A stretch of DNA of 64,000 nt. Source: Nautilus pompilius (lineage: Eukaryota > Mollusca > Cephalopoda > Nautilida > Nautilidae). The notes beneath the pieces were generated by a model, which saw only the letters and a list, made by a program, of their open reading frames with translations, made no database searches and was not told where the DNA came from. Location of the stretch: positions 434,001-498,000 of the forward strand of contig JACATO010000609.1 in assembly GCA_018389105.1 (NCBI GenBank). Reading direction: 5' to 3'. The translations under genes were made by a program, and so were the position numbers. Shown here in pieces: positions 1-11,539 of this stretch; the first letter of the stretch is position 1; each line of letters begins with the position of its first letter.

Positions 1-144
1 TCACAATGGTGCTTCAGCTAAATGGAGATCGTCTAACAGGGAGTTTGTCCAGTTCTTTTTGAATGTAGTGTGCCAGCACATTGTGGAAACCCTGATGCTG
101 CTGGAGTATTCTTTCCACACTCCTGAAAGTGCAACAGTAAGATG

Positions 145-1000
145 ATATGCGTGTGTATGTATTATGGGCATCCATTTGTTATTTTTGTTTCACTATTGTG
201 AGCTCTGCTAAGGTAGCACAATGGCAAAAGAAATATATTAAAATGAATCACAAGAAATATTTCTAAAAAAAAAAAAATATCCATCAAAATCAGATACCTT
301 TGATGGGGAAAAAAACACAAATTAGTATCTCTCTATTTTTTGATGTTGCTATGCTTTAATTGCTAAGCACAGCCCCACACTCGATATTATTTAGTTAGTT
401 AGCCCCCACTCTCCAGTACTTTAACCTGGAGACTCTCTTTTTGTCATTCTGCCTCTCCATGGAAAAAATGCTGTGGATGCCCGTGGTATATAGGTATTTC
501 ACTCTCTCCCCACTTGCTCACTTGCATGCAATAGTTATTTGTAGCATAGGCATTTATTCCATTGATGTTTGCAGTTTATTTACTACAAATAACCTTAAAC
601 CAAGATGTTAATTTTGATCTGCTTTAAGTCACTTTTAACAGGTGTGCGTAGGTAGCTGACCCTAATTGATCATTAAATTGGACTGTAAATTTGTAATCAG
701 TTTTGGCACTGCTGCATGCTGTCTCTAATAAACACTGACCGCCATCTCGGTTCTAGTGTGCATCAACACTGTTTGAGCCTTTTCTGTATTCCAGTCAGTC
801 AATAGTGGAGTTGCCATCACATGCCAAGTTGGAGGTGATTGTTGCATAGTATCTTTCCCTTGAATCACTCTCATGCATCTATACCTAATATGTGTTTGAA
901 CCATATCTGCCTAAAATGTCTTTGTTAACTGAGAATTAATTGTACATTGATCATTACCACATTGTTTTGTTCAGATTTAAAAATTTTGATTTTCACTTGT
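145..1000. other. AT-rich non-coding stretch
   Basis: Intergenic or intronic sequence. No recognisable gene, RNA or repeat family; only short homopolymers. Confidence 0.5.
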
Positions 1001-1007
1001 CAAGTAG

Positions 1008-1124
1008 GTATGGTACCACTATCGAAGTTTGTTGTTGTTTCTTGTGATGGTAATCCGACCACCTACAAACTCAGCATCTTCTCTGCTGTAACTTACAAAA
1101 TATCCATTACCAAGCCCAGAGGAG
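1008..1124 (+). CDS. Candidate exon A, betaglycan-like orphan domain
   Basis: A short open stretch with more balanced base composition than its flanks. It encodes a beta-strand-rich segment with the landmarks FVVVSC and YKISITKP. A pyrimidine-rich acceptor ends at TAG (1005-1007); a second acceptor (TTGTTTTGTTCAG, ending 974) uses the same reading phase and would extend the exon to 975. The donor is GGAG|GTGATA, leaving a phase-1 end, which matches the phase-1 start of the exon at 4038. Joined to that exon, the order of landmarks (FxVxSC, then a strand ending KP, then H..PLxFxLxS, then W) resembles the N-terminal orphan domain of vertebrate betaglycan (TGFBR3), an extracellular TGF-beta co-receptor. 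This is read from memory of the family, not from an alignment search. The remaining exons are not identified, and it could be a chance open frame. Confidence 0.35.
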
Positions 1125-4037
1125 GTGATATGCGACACCTCCTCCTTTTACGCATCAGTGGCAGTTAGGATGCTGGCAGACTTCTTTCACACACAAACTG
1201 ACAATGTTTGTTTACCAATGTATAAGGATATTTAATGAAAGGTTTGCTAAAAAAAAAAAAAAACCTATTTTTAAAACAAACTAACAAAAAACCCAGAAAA
1301 ACAATGAAATAAAGCCTTTTGTGATCTGGTGTGTTTTACTAATAGGAAAATGTGAACTCTCAATTGGAAAATCAATCAATCATGAATCATAGAGTAAAGT
1401 TTTATTTTGTGATAAAAGTTTGACATTTTTACAGATGTATGGATATTCTAAGTCCTATCCTTGTATATGGATATTTCTTTGTTTATTGGTGATTCTTAAA
1501 ACATGGAAGATACAAGTATGAATATACTTGCGTAAAAATGATGTATTTTGTGGCTGTATCTGTATAGTAACAAAGAGGAGAAAGTGTTAACACAGCATAT
1601 AAAAGCAAACTGGACTTTCATTTTTTTTTTTTTTAAATTAGGGAAGAAACCAATACACTGGGTGGATTCCTAAGCCTGGCTGAAACAACAAAAACAAATT
1701 TTAAAACATTTTCTGTTTAAAAAAAAAAAAAATTAAAAGGAAAAAAAAATCAGGTGTTTGGACAATATTTCAAAAGTGGCATGTGCTAGTAATCTTTGCA
1801 ATTACTTTGACTTGGGGAGTTAGTACAAAATTAATAGCAGCACTTGTTTGCGCAAGTCTTAGAATAACATAGAGGGTTAGGGAACAACATGATGTTTAGT
1901 TGCTGGCTGCCCCCTAGGAAGTAGTGTTGGTATCTTCATCATTCTCCGAGTATTTCCTATACCAAATGTCTTTGATCTTAATTACCCTGCTGTTCAGGTT
2001 TAATTAAGAGGAAAAGAGGAATGTTTTTGCTTCTTATAATTTATGATTTGCTATAGTTTTAAATGTACCCCCCTCCAGAAACTGTTAGTTCACTGTATAT
2101 TAATTAAGATTTATAGATTTTGTGTGTATGAATACCAATAACTAGAATGTTGTGTTCAGAGCAGATGTTAGTTGTTTCCAAGAAAAATTATGGAAGTAGC
2201 TTATGCTGTTAATTTTACAGAGGACTTGACTAGATGCCTTCATTATGTCCATGACTAGAGGGAATACATCTGGTTGTGGTAATTAAAGTGGAATGGATCA
2301 CTCACTATCCTTCCCTACTGTCTCTGTCTATGCAGCTTTTCCTATCATAGAATCTGAGTGGACTAAGATGATGCTGTATTATTATTAGCTTTTTCATTGT
2401 GTGATGCTTAATTACTATTCACATAAATAATATATATATCATTTTCAGTATGCTGGTTTTATTTCCCTAAAGTATTGATTATTCAGATGGCTCTTCAGTA
2501 AAAGAACATAACAAATTAAAAAAGACTTTTTTAAAAATAAACATATATATTTTTAAAAAAAAACTTTTTTTAGGATAATGTTTAAACAGCCAGAAGTTTT
2601 CATTATACATTCCTGTGTTTTATTTATTTATGTAGGCAAGAATAAAATTAATTTTGGGAAAATACAAGCATACAGAACAAATCTATGGCAATGCAAATCT
2701 ATTCACCTGCTAGTTATTGCATTAAGTAAAAAACAGATAATCCTTATTTATTACTAAGCAGTTATTCAAAAATTGATTAATACACAAGACAAAAAAATTA
2801 CATTAAACACAAAACTTAACAATTTCTTTCCAGCTTTTGTCTCTTGGCTTTAAAGATGTGCTTATGGAAGCTCGCCATGCAAGTACTCTTGGATCATGGG
2901 CACATGATCTAGGACTATAGACCAAGAGTGGAGGGATGCACAAAATGATGATGATTGCTAAGTTTAAGAGTGAAAAAAAAATTGTTCTAAATATTTCAAA
3001 ACAAAAAGAAATTAAACTTAAAATTATGAAATATAAATATAATCAGCTAAGCTTTTAATGCAAACAAATGTGTACATTAACACAGACACTCCGTCTCACG
3101 AATAACAAATGTTAGCGGCTTTGACCAAACTTAACAATACCAACCATTATTTAGGAAACCCATTTTATCCAACCAGTGATTGGATTAATGGTATAAGCTG
3201 TAACGGAATCTCATTCGTGGTGGCAGTGGACACCAACTTTGCAGAAAAATCTCCACAAAACGTTCATTTAAAAAACAAAAAATCATTTTTAGCTTGGATA
3301 AAAGCCACCTAAAATTATGCCTGCTTTTAACTGTATTTCCAAATCACGGTGTAAGTGTTCTGAGCCTAGGTATACAATCTGAATCTCTTTTTTGTATCTA
3401 CTAATAATTTGGAAAGCCTTTCCACAATGTAATGCTATGAAAACTCATAATTATGTACAAGTAGTAATTGGTTAAATGTTTCCTCTGCCAGTCTTTAAAA
3501 AAGCAGATCCATGTCTAATTTTAGTTTTTGGCTGTTGTACTTTTTTAAAAAAGTTTTGGATTTTCTTTTCTTTGTAGTGTTTGATTCATCTGCAATATTG
3601 GTTTTATAGCTAAATTTTCAGTAGTAATTGGTAATGACTAGAACTTGATTGAGTTTTCATAGCATTGCATTGTTGGAAGGTTTTAAAAATTATTGGTAGA
3701 CAAAAACCAGATTTAGATTGCACGCACACTGCTTTAGCTGTTTTGCTGCAGCAGGCCACACATCTTGGCTGGGATGACAACAGTGAATACTATGGTAGGC
3801 CCAGCATTGCGGTCTGCTAAACTTGTAAGACGGCCACTTTGATCTGTTAATAGAAAATTTACAGTTGAGTATGATGTAGAAAACTACTACTTTCATATGC
3901 TATATATACATTGAGAAAACTTAGCAGTGAAACAGTTGATTTTGTGTATCAAAAGAAAAAAGTCTCATCAAACAGATTCTGTTTTGAGAAATATGTTTCT
4001 TGAAATTATTGGCTTATGTTTTAATACATCTTTACAG
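1125..4037. other. Probable intron, AT-rich
   Basis: This would be the intron between the two candidate co-receptor exons. It contains poly-A/T runs (about 1248, 1621, 1719, 2550) and two short open stretches I do not recognise (67 codons from 3109 on +; a segment ending near 3820). Neither has convincing splice sites together with a known domain. Confidence 0.4.
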
Positions 4038-4147
4038 GAGAGATGCACAGTGGGCCGCTAATTTTTGTGCTAAGTTCCCAGCGTCATGTATCTTGGAAGA
4101 TACGACTGGCCAAGATTGCTGATACTCCTCCCAAGCACTTATTCTTG
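4038..4147 (+). CDS. Candidate exon B, betaglycan-like orphan domain
   Basis: This is a 110-bp segment, open in one frame for 36 codons plus a 2-base split codon. It sits between a TTTACAG acceptor (ending 4037) and a consensus donor, TTG|GTAAGT (4148 on). The predicted peptide contains H-S-G-PLIFVLSS, a Trp eight residues on, and ends PPKHLFL. Vertebrate betaglycan has a comparable run (H-H-K-PLVFLLNS ... W ... RLFLV) in its orphan domain, so the likely product is part of a secreted or membrane-anchored TGF-beta co-receptor ectodomain. The phase (1 in, 0 out) fits the candidate exon at 1008-1124. Weak points: the segment is short, identity is modest, and no ZP domain or transmembrane exon is seen in the window. 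Confidence 0.45.
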
Positions 4148-5030
4148 GTAAGTGAATTACTTATAGTTTTGTGTTGTTCAGTAGCCTTATATAAACTTTT
4201 GAGTTGCTGAACCTGTTGCTAAATAAGCACCAGTTTTTCTGGATAACACAGAGCATAGGTTGAATGTCCTTATTATGGGGCAGTTTGGAAATAAGTTTAT
4301 TTATATTTGTCAAACCAAAATATTGGTTGAAATCATTTCCACATAAATAAAGTTGTTCATTTTAAATTATTTTTTAAAAGCTTTGAGCTCAAATAAAAAG
4401 ACAAGAATAAAAGTAGTAGAATGATCATAATAACAATGATAATATACATTTTATATAATAAAACCAAATGAGTTCCATTTCTTTGACAAGTTACACATTC
4501 CTGAAGAATCACTATGCATAAATTATTCTTTGATGAAAAAAAAAATTGTTTTCTATAAATAAAATGAATTGGTACAGAAAATCCACTTTCCAAAGATAGA
4601 CAACAATTAAGTTGGGCCATACTTGAGTGAGATTAGTTTATATTATTGTTACCAGTGTTATGCTATGCAAATAGTAGGTGCTGGATCTACAAATTTTTCA
4701 AAGCTAAAATTGTGGGTAAGGATGAATAAATTTCTTTTGAGAAAATTTGCAAGTTATTAATTTGGTATAGCTGTTTTTAATTCATCTTATTCTAGTTTGG
4801 CTATAAGTAAATCAAATTGATATGTAAGTCAAGGTAGTTTAGTGAAAGAGTATTGACCTATAACTCAAGGATCATGGTAGTTCTTGAAAAAAATAAGCAG
4901 GGAGGTCAGATTACTCAGGTTTTTAACTACTTTGCATGCAGGCCCCAAAGAATTTTTTTAAAAAAATGTTAAAAAAAAAAGAATTTATTAAAATATTTTT
5001 TCTGAGTTTAGTTTTGGTGATTTATATGCT
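4148..5030. other. AT-rich non-coding stretch
   Basis: Low-complexity A/T-rich DNA directly after the consensus donor at 4148. No exon, RNA gene or repeat family recognised. Confidence 0.5.
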
Positions 5031-5034
5031 GCGG

Positions 5035-5370
5035 AAGTATGCATGCCATGTGGATGTCTTTTTATCTTTGCAATTCCATACCATTCCACTGTGAGATTTT
5101 GCCGAGTTTTGCAGTGATAGGGAGGGCAGGGGTGGAGAAACTTAGCCTCGCTGACCAATTACCATGGTGGATAGGAGACTCAGGTGCAGATGTCTCTGCT
5201 GCTGAGACAGAGCTGACCTAACACGGGGATTCTGCAAGAAATTCGTATTGTTTAGGAAACTGGAGTAGCCACCAATCAGGTGAGACGTCAAGAAGAGGGA
5301 GAACAGAAAAAAGATCCACGCTACCCAGCTGAGGTTCAAACTCTGGCTGCTATCATGACTACCACAGATT
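5035..5370 (-). repeat. GC-richer repeat-like block, possible SINE relic
   Basis: About 330 bp clearly richer in G+C than the surroundings. Read on the minus strand it has a sequence near 5327-5338 resembling a pol III B box (AGTTTGAACCTC against GGTTCGANTCC). The short reading frames on both strands do not resemble a known protein. A tRNA-derived SINE relic is the best guess. A possible distant link to the SINE family at 39.4 and 59.2 kb rests only on short stretches. Confidence 0.3.
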
Positions 5371-5779
5371 TAAGTAATTTCTCATGCTTACATGCATCCA
5401 GATTCTTTTTCTCACAGAATTTAAAATTGTTTTAAAAAAAAACAAAAGAGGCATACGTAAGGTGGAAATTTGAAATTGTACCAAAATAAGCTTTTTTTTT
5501 TTAAAATCCACTTATAGTATATTTATTCTTAAAGCAAAATTGGCATGACTTCATCCAGATGAATTACACCCATAAGAGAAAATGAAAAGTACTATGCTTC
5601 AAAATATAAAGAAATTTTGCATGGCAGAAAAAAAGATTCTTTTAAGCATGAGATAATTTTACAGCATATAAGTTTTATTTTTTACAAAAATTTGTTGCAT
5701 GTTTTAAATATACTCAAAATGTAACCACTTAGATGTAAAACTATTGCAATTTTAAATGCTTTCTAAGAAGCATTTTATG

Positions 5780-5845
5780 TGACACGTCGTTAACTGGTAG
5801 AGCATTTCGAAGTACCACCAGCACATCAGGGTCTCACATCTGAAC
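5780..5845 (+). repeat. tRNA-like relic (pol III A-box-like)
   Basis: GTTAACTGGTAGAGCA (about 5789-5804) closely matches the tRNA D-arm/A-box pattern. A weaker B-box-like GGTCTCACATC follows at about 5829. The spacing is shorter than in a normal tRNA and no acceptor stem is visible, so this is at most a decayed tRNA or SINE head, not a functional tRNA. Confidence 0.25.
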
Positions 5846-5879
5846 AAGATGGCTTCCAATGAAATTCTGCAATTAAAAT

Positions 5880-8800
5880 CTGATGAAATCTTTTTCCCTT
5901 TTAGAAAAACTAAATAATCATTCCAAGTATCTCTGGTATCAATGGGAAAAGGCTAACAGGCTTTCCTTGTTTTGTTTGAATTGTCTTTTTGCTTACTAAC
6001 AGAAGCTGTGTAAATCAGGCAGTTTTTTTAATGGTTATTTCCATGTCTGTCTTTTTAGTTCTTCATACCCAATGATGCCAGTTTTTGTCAACCTCCCAAT
6101 GTTGTGTGACAATAATGATGTTTAAAAAATATGTATTAGTAGTATTACAATGTATCCGTGAAACTGAAACTTATGCACCAAAATAGAATTTATAACATTT
6201 GTCTAAGTATTAAGCTGTTTTTTAAAAAGTGCAATTATTGAAGTATTACAAAAAATTCTTTTGTTGTCAGATTATCCATCCATTAAGGATACCAATTCAC
6301 TGACATCTCTAGGCGAACATGTCTGATACAACTATAGTGGAATATTTTTTTTTTTTAAAAATAATTTTTGTAATGCCGCTTAAATGGTAAAATATTGGGT
6401 TTTTTTTTTTAAATAGACCATTTAGCAGTTGGTTTTATGTCTCTTTTTCGATAATATACGGAGCAGCTATGAGGATATGTATGCCATTTTTTAAAAAAAT
6501 TGCTTTATAGCTACTGAAATAACAAACACTTTGTTAAGTAGTGAATAAAATAAATTACTTAATGCATCATTTATTAGTGCTATAAATGACTGACTTTCAA
6601 CTTTATATTTCCCTTTATTCTATATTAATTCACGTAAAAGATGGTTTATGTTATTTTATTAGTTGTGATAATCTTGCCTCAAATGTACTTATGTATAAAA
6701 ACTGCGCATTCACTTTCAGCTTGAAATTTCTTGAGAACTACTTTTATATCATATTAAAGTAAAAACAATAGATTGCTTATGTATGCTATTTTATTTTTCC
6801 TGACATGTATATCAGCATTAACTTCTTTCTGATATGTAAAAAGAATAATTGTAATTTTACATCCAGAAGGCTACTAGCATACACACTGACTAACACATAA
6901 TCATTTTGGATTTCCTTCAGTTACTAGTTATATATTATTTTTTTAAAAAAAGAAAAATTACTGTGCCATTAAAAATATGTATACATATTTGCTTTCAAAT
7001 TTTGCTATCTAGTTATTTTCCCATCTTCTGCTTTAATCTATAATATCAATCTTGCACAGGGAAACATCTGTAGAGGAAAGAAACCACAAGTCTCAAGAAT
7101 ATGAACAGCATTTTATGGCCTGGTAATGTTGACCTCATATGTTGAAATGTCTAACTTTGATTTGAAATTTTTGAGGTGAGACCACCCACCATCTATCATT
7201 TATCCTTGTTATTATATCGAAAAGAGTAGAGTATCTTTTGGTTTAGGTTTCAGTCTGGTGACCAATGGAGTTCTTACAAAAATGACACAAACATTTGCAA
7301 ATTATTAGCACATTCAAACCACAGTACTGTCTATAATCTTGTTACTAAAGAACAACAGTCTGCAGTGAAGTCTGAGCCAACTCCTTGCAACTTCAGGTAT
7401 TAGTAAGTATAGAGAGCTAAGCATATTTTCAGTTTAGAATTAAAAAACAACAAATAAACAAAAATAGGAGAGATGAGAATATGATCAGTATAAATATGTG
7501 AATTCTGTCTGTGACATGAAGAGTTTTATCAGAAAAAAAAGTTGTATCCAGGAATAAGGATTGTATAATTATTCTATGTGGAATTGATTGTATTCTTTTT
7601 CTGCTTTAGCAGCTGAAGCATTTGAGGAAAAAAAAAACGTTTTTTGATGATTCACAGTAGCTCACTTTGATTTAATTTAAAATTGGCATACAACATAATT
7701 AATAAAATTCCATGGGGACCAGTGAAGAAAGTATTAGTTATACTGTTTGTCCGACTGAAATCGGTTTTAACAGCAGGGTCAAGTTCAGAGGGCTTCTTTG
7801 TACAGAATGTTGAGGAAAAAATTGAAACTTAAGTCAGACATCCCATGAAAGATTCTCTCGTGTTTGTTTCAAGCCTGCCTTCTAATAATTATCCAGCTTA
7901 GAAAGCCCTAGCCACATTTTCTAAAGGGATGTTTACAGAGGAAATGATTATACTATTAATTGCCTGTGATGGAAATCAGAAAAACGGTGAACAAAAAGAA
8001 AACTGAAGGTAAACTTTTCTACCAATAAATTCAAGCTGACCACATATAGGTGACATTAGCAATCAGTATTTTTGGCTTATTTTGCTTTTCTTCACACAGT
8101 GTTTGTCCTGTTTATTTGTGCAGATGGTAGGCAGAATATTTTAACATTTGTAAATTAAAATATCAAGATTTCAATTACTTTATATAATGAAGAATTCTTA
8201 AAATCTACAATAATAACTATTCCCCATCTAACTCTGGGAAATGCATGTATTCTAATAAATAGCCGAGTGATTAATAGAATAAATATGGCATCATATTTCA
8301 GCTTAACACATTGTTTATTGGGGGCAGTGAATGCTCAGTGTGTATAGTGAGTTATTTTATAACCCAAAAGATGAAAATGAAGGCTTTGAGGCTTTTATTT
8401 TGGATAATATCATTCAATATGCAGATGTCTGAGGAGAATTAAATTACTTTCCACTCGGAAGGCCCCAGTTGACAGAGAAGAGAAAGGTGAAAAAAGGGCA
8501 GGCAACCAGAAACAGTAAACTGAAAAGTTAGTGTCTCAGAAGATGCATCACCTCTTAAATTTATTTCTACATGAAGAAATGGGAAGTCATATTACTACTG
8601 AGCAACTGAACTTGTGCTAGTTAAGCATGCTCAAACAAAGGAAGATGGAAGAAGATCTTTTGAAAAAAAATTCTTAACTGCTTCACTGTACATGTAATGA
8701 AGATTTTGTTTTCAAATTTTTCATTTCATTTAATTTGTTCAGAAGGGTTAGAAAAATAATAGAGGAAATAAATTGGGCCATGGATATTGGATTTGCAAAT

Positions 8801-9340
8801 CCATATTTTATAACATCAGTATAATCTGTCATTGCAATCCAACAAGGAGTCTTCTAGGGAATTCTGGTCTGGCATTTCAAAACAACTTGCAACTTATTAT
8901 TGCAAGCTTATTGTGTCTGTAAAATCCCTGGCACGGTTTTTTTTCCAACTATTCATCAGAATTAAGTATTTTCTTAAATTTGAAAATAACCCCTGTTTAA
9001 AGGATCACACCATAGAGATTTTATATATTTTTAACCTGTTTTACCCAAACTTACAAACTAATGCAGATAACAATATATTTGACATGTTATGCTTGGATTA
9101 CATCTCAAATTTGAAGGCATTTAGATTTAAAAAGTCATGGGTGCCAGAAAATAAATACTTTTAAAATACTGTATTTGGGGAAAATGCAATAAAATATACT
9201 AGTTAGACTTGGTGTCACTGAATTCACATTTTCTCCAGTTTTGTTCACTATTTTATTATACTGTAACAACTGAATATCCAATTTTGCCTCAATCAAGAGG
9301 TCTAACAGAAAAGAAATATCATTAATAAAAGTTCTTTTTT
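5880..9340. other. AT-rich non-coding stretch
   Basis: Mostly featureless AT-rich DNA with homopolymers. A possible further small exon at 7061-7124 is discussed as a finding. No RNA gene or transposon recognised. Confidence 0.4.
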
Positions 9341-9360
9341 TTTTGACCCCAGAAGACCCC

Positions 9361-9526
9361 TTAATGCTTTGATGCCAATTAAGGAAGAAAAAAATAAGAA
9401 AAAAGATAACGGCTATTAATGCTTTGAATCTAATTAAGGAAGATTTAAAAAACGAGGAGAGATAAAGGGTATTAATGCTTTGAAGCCAATTATTAAAGAA
9501 AAAAAAAGAAAGAAAGATGAAGGCTA
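9361..9526. repeat. Three-copy minisatellite, ~55-bp unit
   Basis: Three consecutive units start at 9361, 9416 and 9472. Each opens with TTAATGCTTTGA, continues into a CCAATTA- or CTAATTA-type core, then a purine-rich A/G tract, and ends GGCTA or GGGTA. Lengths are 55, 56 and 55 bp. The purine tract varies most between units. No function is apparent. Confidence 0.85.
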
Positions 9527-11003
9527 CTGATAATCATCTTCCATTACTATATCTCATCTTATCGACTGTAATAGTATAGGTTAGTTTACTCCTATTATAC
9601 TGTTTTTGGATATATTTTTTTTAAAATATGATACTAGACAGGAAGAAAGTCTCTTGGTATTGGCAAAATTTTGGATTTCTATCCCTCTCCATTTTATAGA
9701 TGGGGATGGTTAATTGATTTTCTTTAATCTATGACAGGTGTTACTTTTTATATGCATTTCCACATGTTTGGTAATTGGCTGACTTTATAACTTTCAATAA
9801 GTGAAGATCAGATGAAAAAAGTATGAGAAATGAGACATTGTGGTTTGCAAAGACTTTAAAGAAAGTAACATACTGACACTTTTCAGTTTAGAATTGTCAT
9901 CATGCTAAGCAAGCAAAATCAATTTATTTTCAGATGGTACTTGTCTGGGAACACGTTTTCAAAGTATAGACTTAGAAAGAAAGAAACCAGTTGGTCAGGC
10001 AATACTGGTCGGTCTGTCTTTAAATATGCCGATAGCCTTTGTTTTGTAAATTTCATTTTGTGAAATGGTTGAGTGATCTTTTGTTGTTTTTTTAAAGGAC
10101 AACTGAGTTTATTTATATTTTTGTATTTGATATATAATATTATTGTCAGATTTTAACGTAGCTCTGCAATCAGAACTAGATTCAATCAATTTAATTGATG
10201 TCTGTAGCAAAAAAGGAAAAATTGAAACAGTGCCCTTGTCCTAGTAAGTTGTGTGTATGCTCAGGGAAATTTCCAAGGTCAATTAGCTAAATACAGTGCC
10301 AGCTTATAACAAACCTATTTTCAGTGTGTGATAAAAACATCAAACCAAGTCCCTGAAGAACATTAAACAAGCATATATATTTCAAATAGATATGGTGAAG
10401 TTCTTGATAATTTTCCTGTTTACCTTCATGTACTGGCTTGTGATTATAATCCAGTGTGTAATATAGTTTTAAAACACCAATGAGTTTCCTTTTCTCCAAG
10501 TACAAAGCCAGATGTTGGTTGAGCTATTAGAATTCTACATTCTTATAACAACCAGAATAGTCCATAATGAGAATTTCTTCTTTCTTTTCTGAAATTAAAA
10601 ACAAGAAAAACATTTCAGATGGGGGTAGATTTATTTGCACCACCTCATCAATTGTTGATTAAAAATAAATTATTTATAGTAATGATTCATCTATAATGCC
10701 TTTGCCCCCAAATTCTGTTATTACATGGATTAGAGTATCTATTTCTCTGTTAAATGCATGATTCAGTCACAAATAAATGATTATAATTAAATAAAAATCT
10801 AAGACCAGCAAAAAAGAAATCTTTCTATTTCACTCTTATTAAACTCTTTGAAAAAAAATTAAAAGTACAAACAAAAAACCCACCAAAAGATTCACTTGAT
10901 GACTGAAAATTTTGGTTAAAACAATATTAGTCCATAACAAATAATCCAAACCAAAAAAAAAGAGCAGCTGTATCTAGGCTAGTGAGCAAGGTATATGGTA
11001 TTT
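9527..11003. other. AT-rich non-coding stretch
   Basis: No gene, RNA or named repeat recognised; short unsupported frames only. Confidence 0.5.
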
Positions 11004-11004
11004 C

Positions 11005-11512
11005 AGGTCTGATCAAAAAGTTCCAGAACTAAATTTATTCAGACAAAACTAAAGTGCAGAATGTTAATCAAATTGATCTCCTCCAAAGTAGTTCTCTCCC
11101 GACTGAACACTGCGATTCCAGCACCCCTGCCACTTGTTGAAGCATCTCTGGTACTCTTCTTTCGTGGTGGCTTTCAGTTCCTGCATTGCATTTTTGATGA
11201 TGGTTGGCACATCCTGAAATCGCTTTCCCCTTAGGGTGCATTTCAGTCTGTGGAAGAGAAAGAAGTCGTTCAGTGGTGAATATGGTTGGTGAGGAACCAG
11301 TGGAATGTTGTGCATGGTCAGAAATTCTCATGTGGAGGGCACTGCATGTGATGGTGCATTGCTGTGATGCAACATCCACACACCTGACTGCCATTTTCCA
11401 TGCTGTTTCCAATGAACTGCATCTCTTAGGCATCTCAGGATGGCCAAATAAACCACTATTACATTTACTACTCTGCATGAGAATTTATGACCACTGAATG
11501 ATTTTTTTTCTA
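11005..11512 (-). pseudogene. Mariner transposase relic, C-terminal half
   Basis: This is the C-terminal half of a mariner (DD34D) transposase on the minus strand. Mariner transposases cut and paste the element at TA sites using three catalytic Asp. From high to low coordinates: a motif resembling LRDAV-x-W-K (about 11450), then an LHHSNAPSHA block in place of the family's usual HHDNAPxH (so the second catalytic Asp is Ser), then PHQPYSP followed by NDFFLF, then KGKRFQDV-like and YQRCFNKWQ motifs, ending NYFGGD. At least one frameshift separates the HSNAP part from the PYSP part, and part of the usual SPDLAPxD block is missing. The terminal GGTCTGATCAAAAAGT at about 11006 is a typical mariner inverted repeat end. 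The 5' half and the other repeat are missing. Inactive. Confidence 0.85.
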
Positions 11513-11516
11513 TTCT

Positions 11517-11536
11517 TCCCTCCCTCCCTCCCTCTC
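11517..11536. repeat. (TCCC)n microsatellite
   Basis: About five TCCC units next to the broken edge of the mariner relic. Confidence 0.9.
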
Positions 11537-11539
11537 CAC

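Noticed and set aside
1..145. Open stretch at the window start (plus strand, about 46 codons) and a minus-strand frame with a CTTTCAG acceptor-like site
   Set aside because: Neither translation matches a known domain, and the plus-strand GTAAGA donor phase (0) does not fit the next candidate exon (phase 1).
3690..3800. Open stretch ending TACTATG|GTAGGC, phase-compatible with the exon at 4038
   Set aside because: Its sequence fits the co-receptor family less well than the 1008-1124 segment, and its donor is weaker.
9361..9526. Considered as a CRISPR-like array
   Set aside because: Units are contiguous with no spacers, only three copies, in a eukaryotic context.
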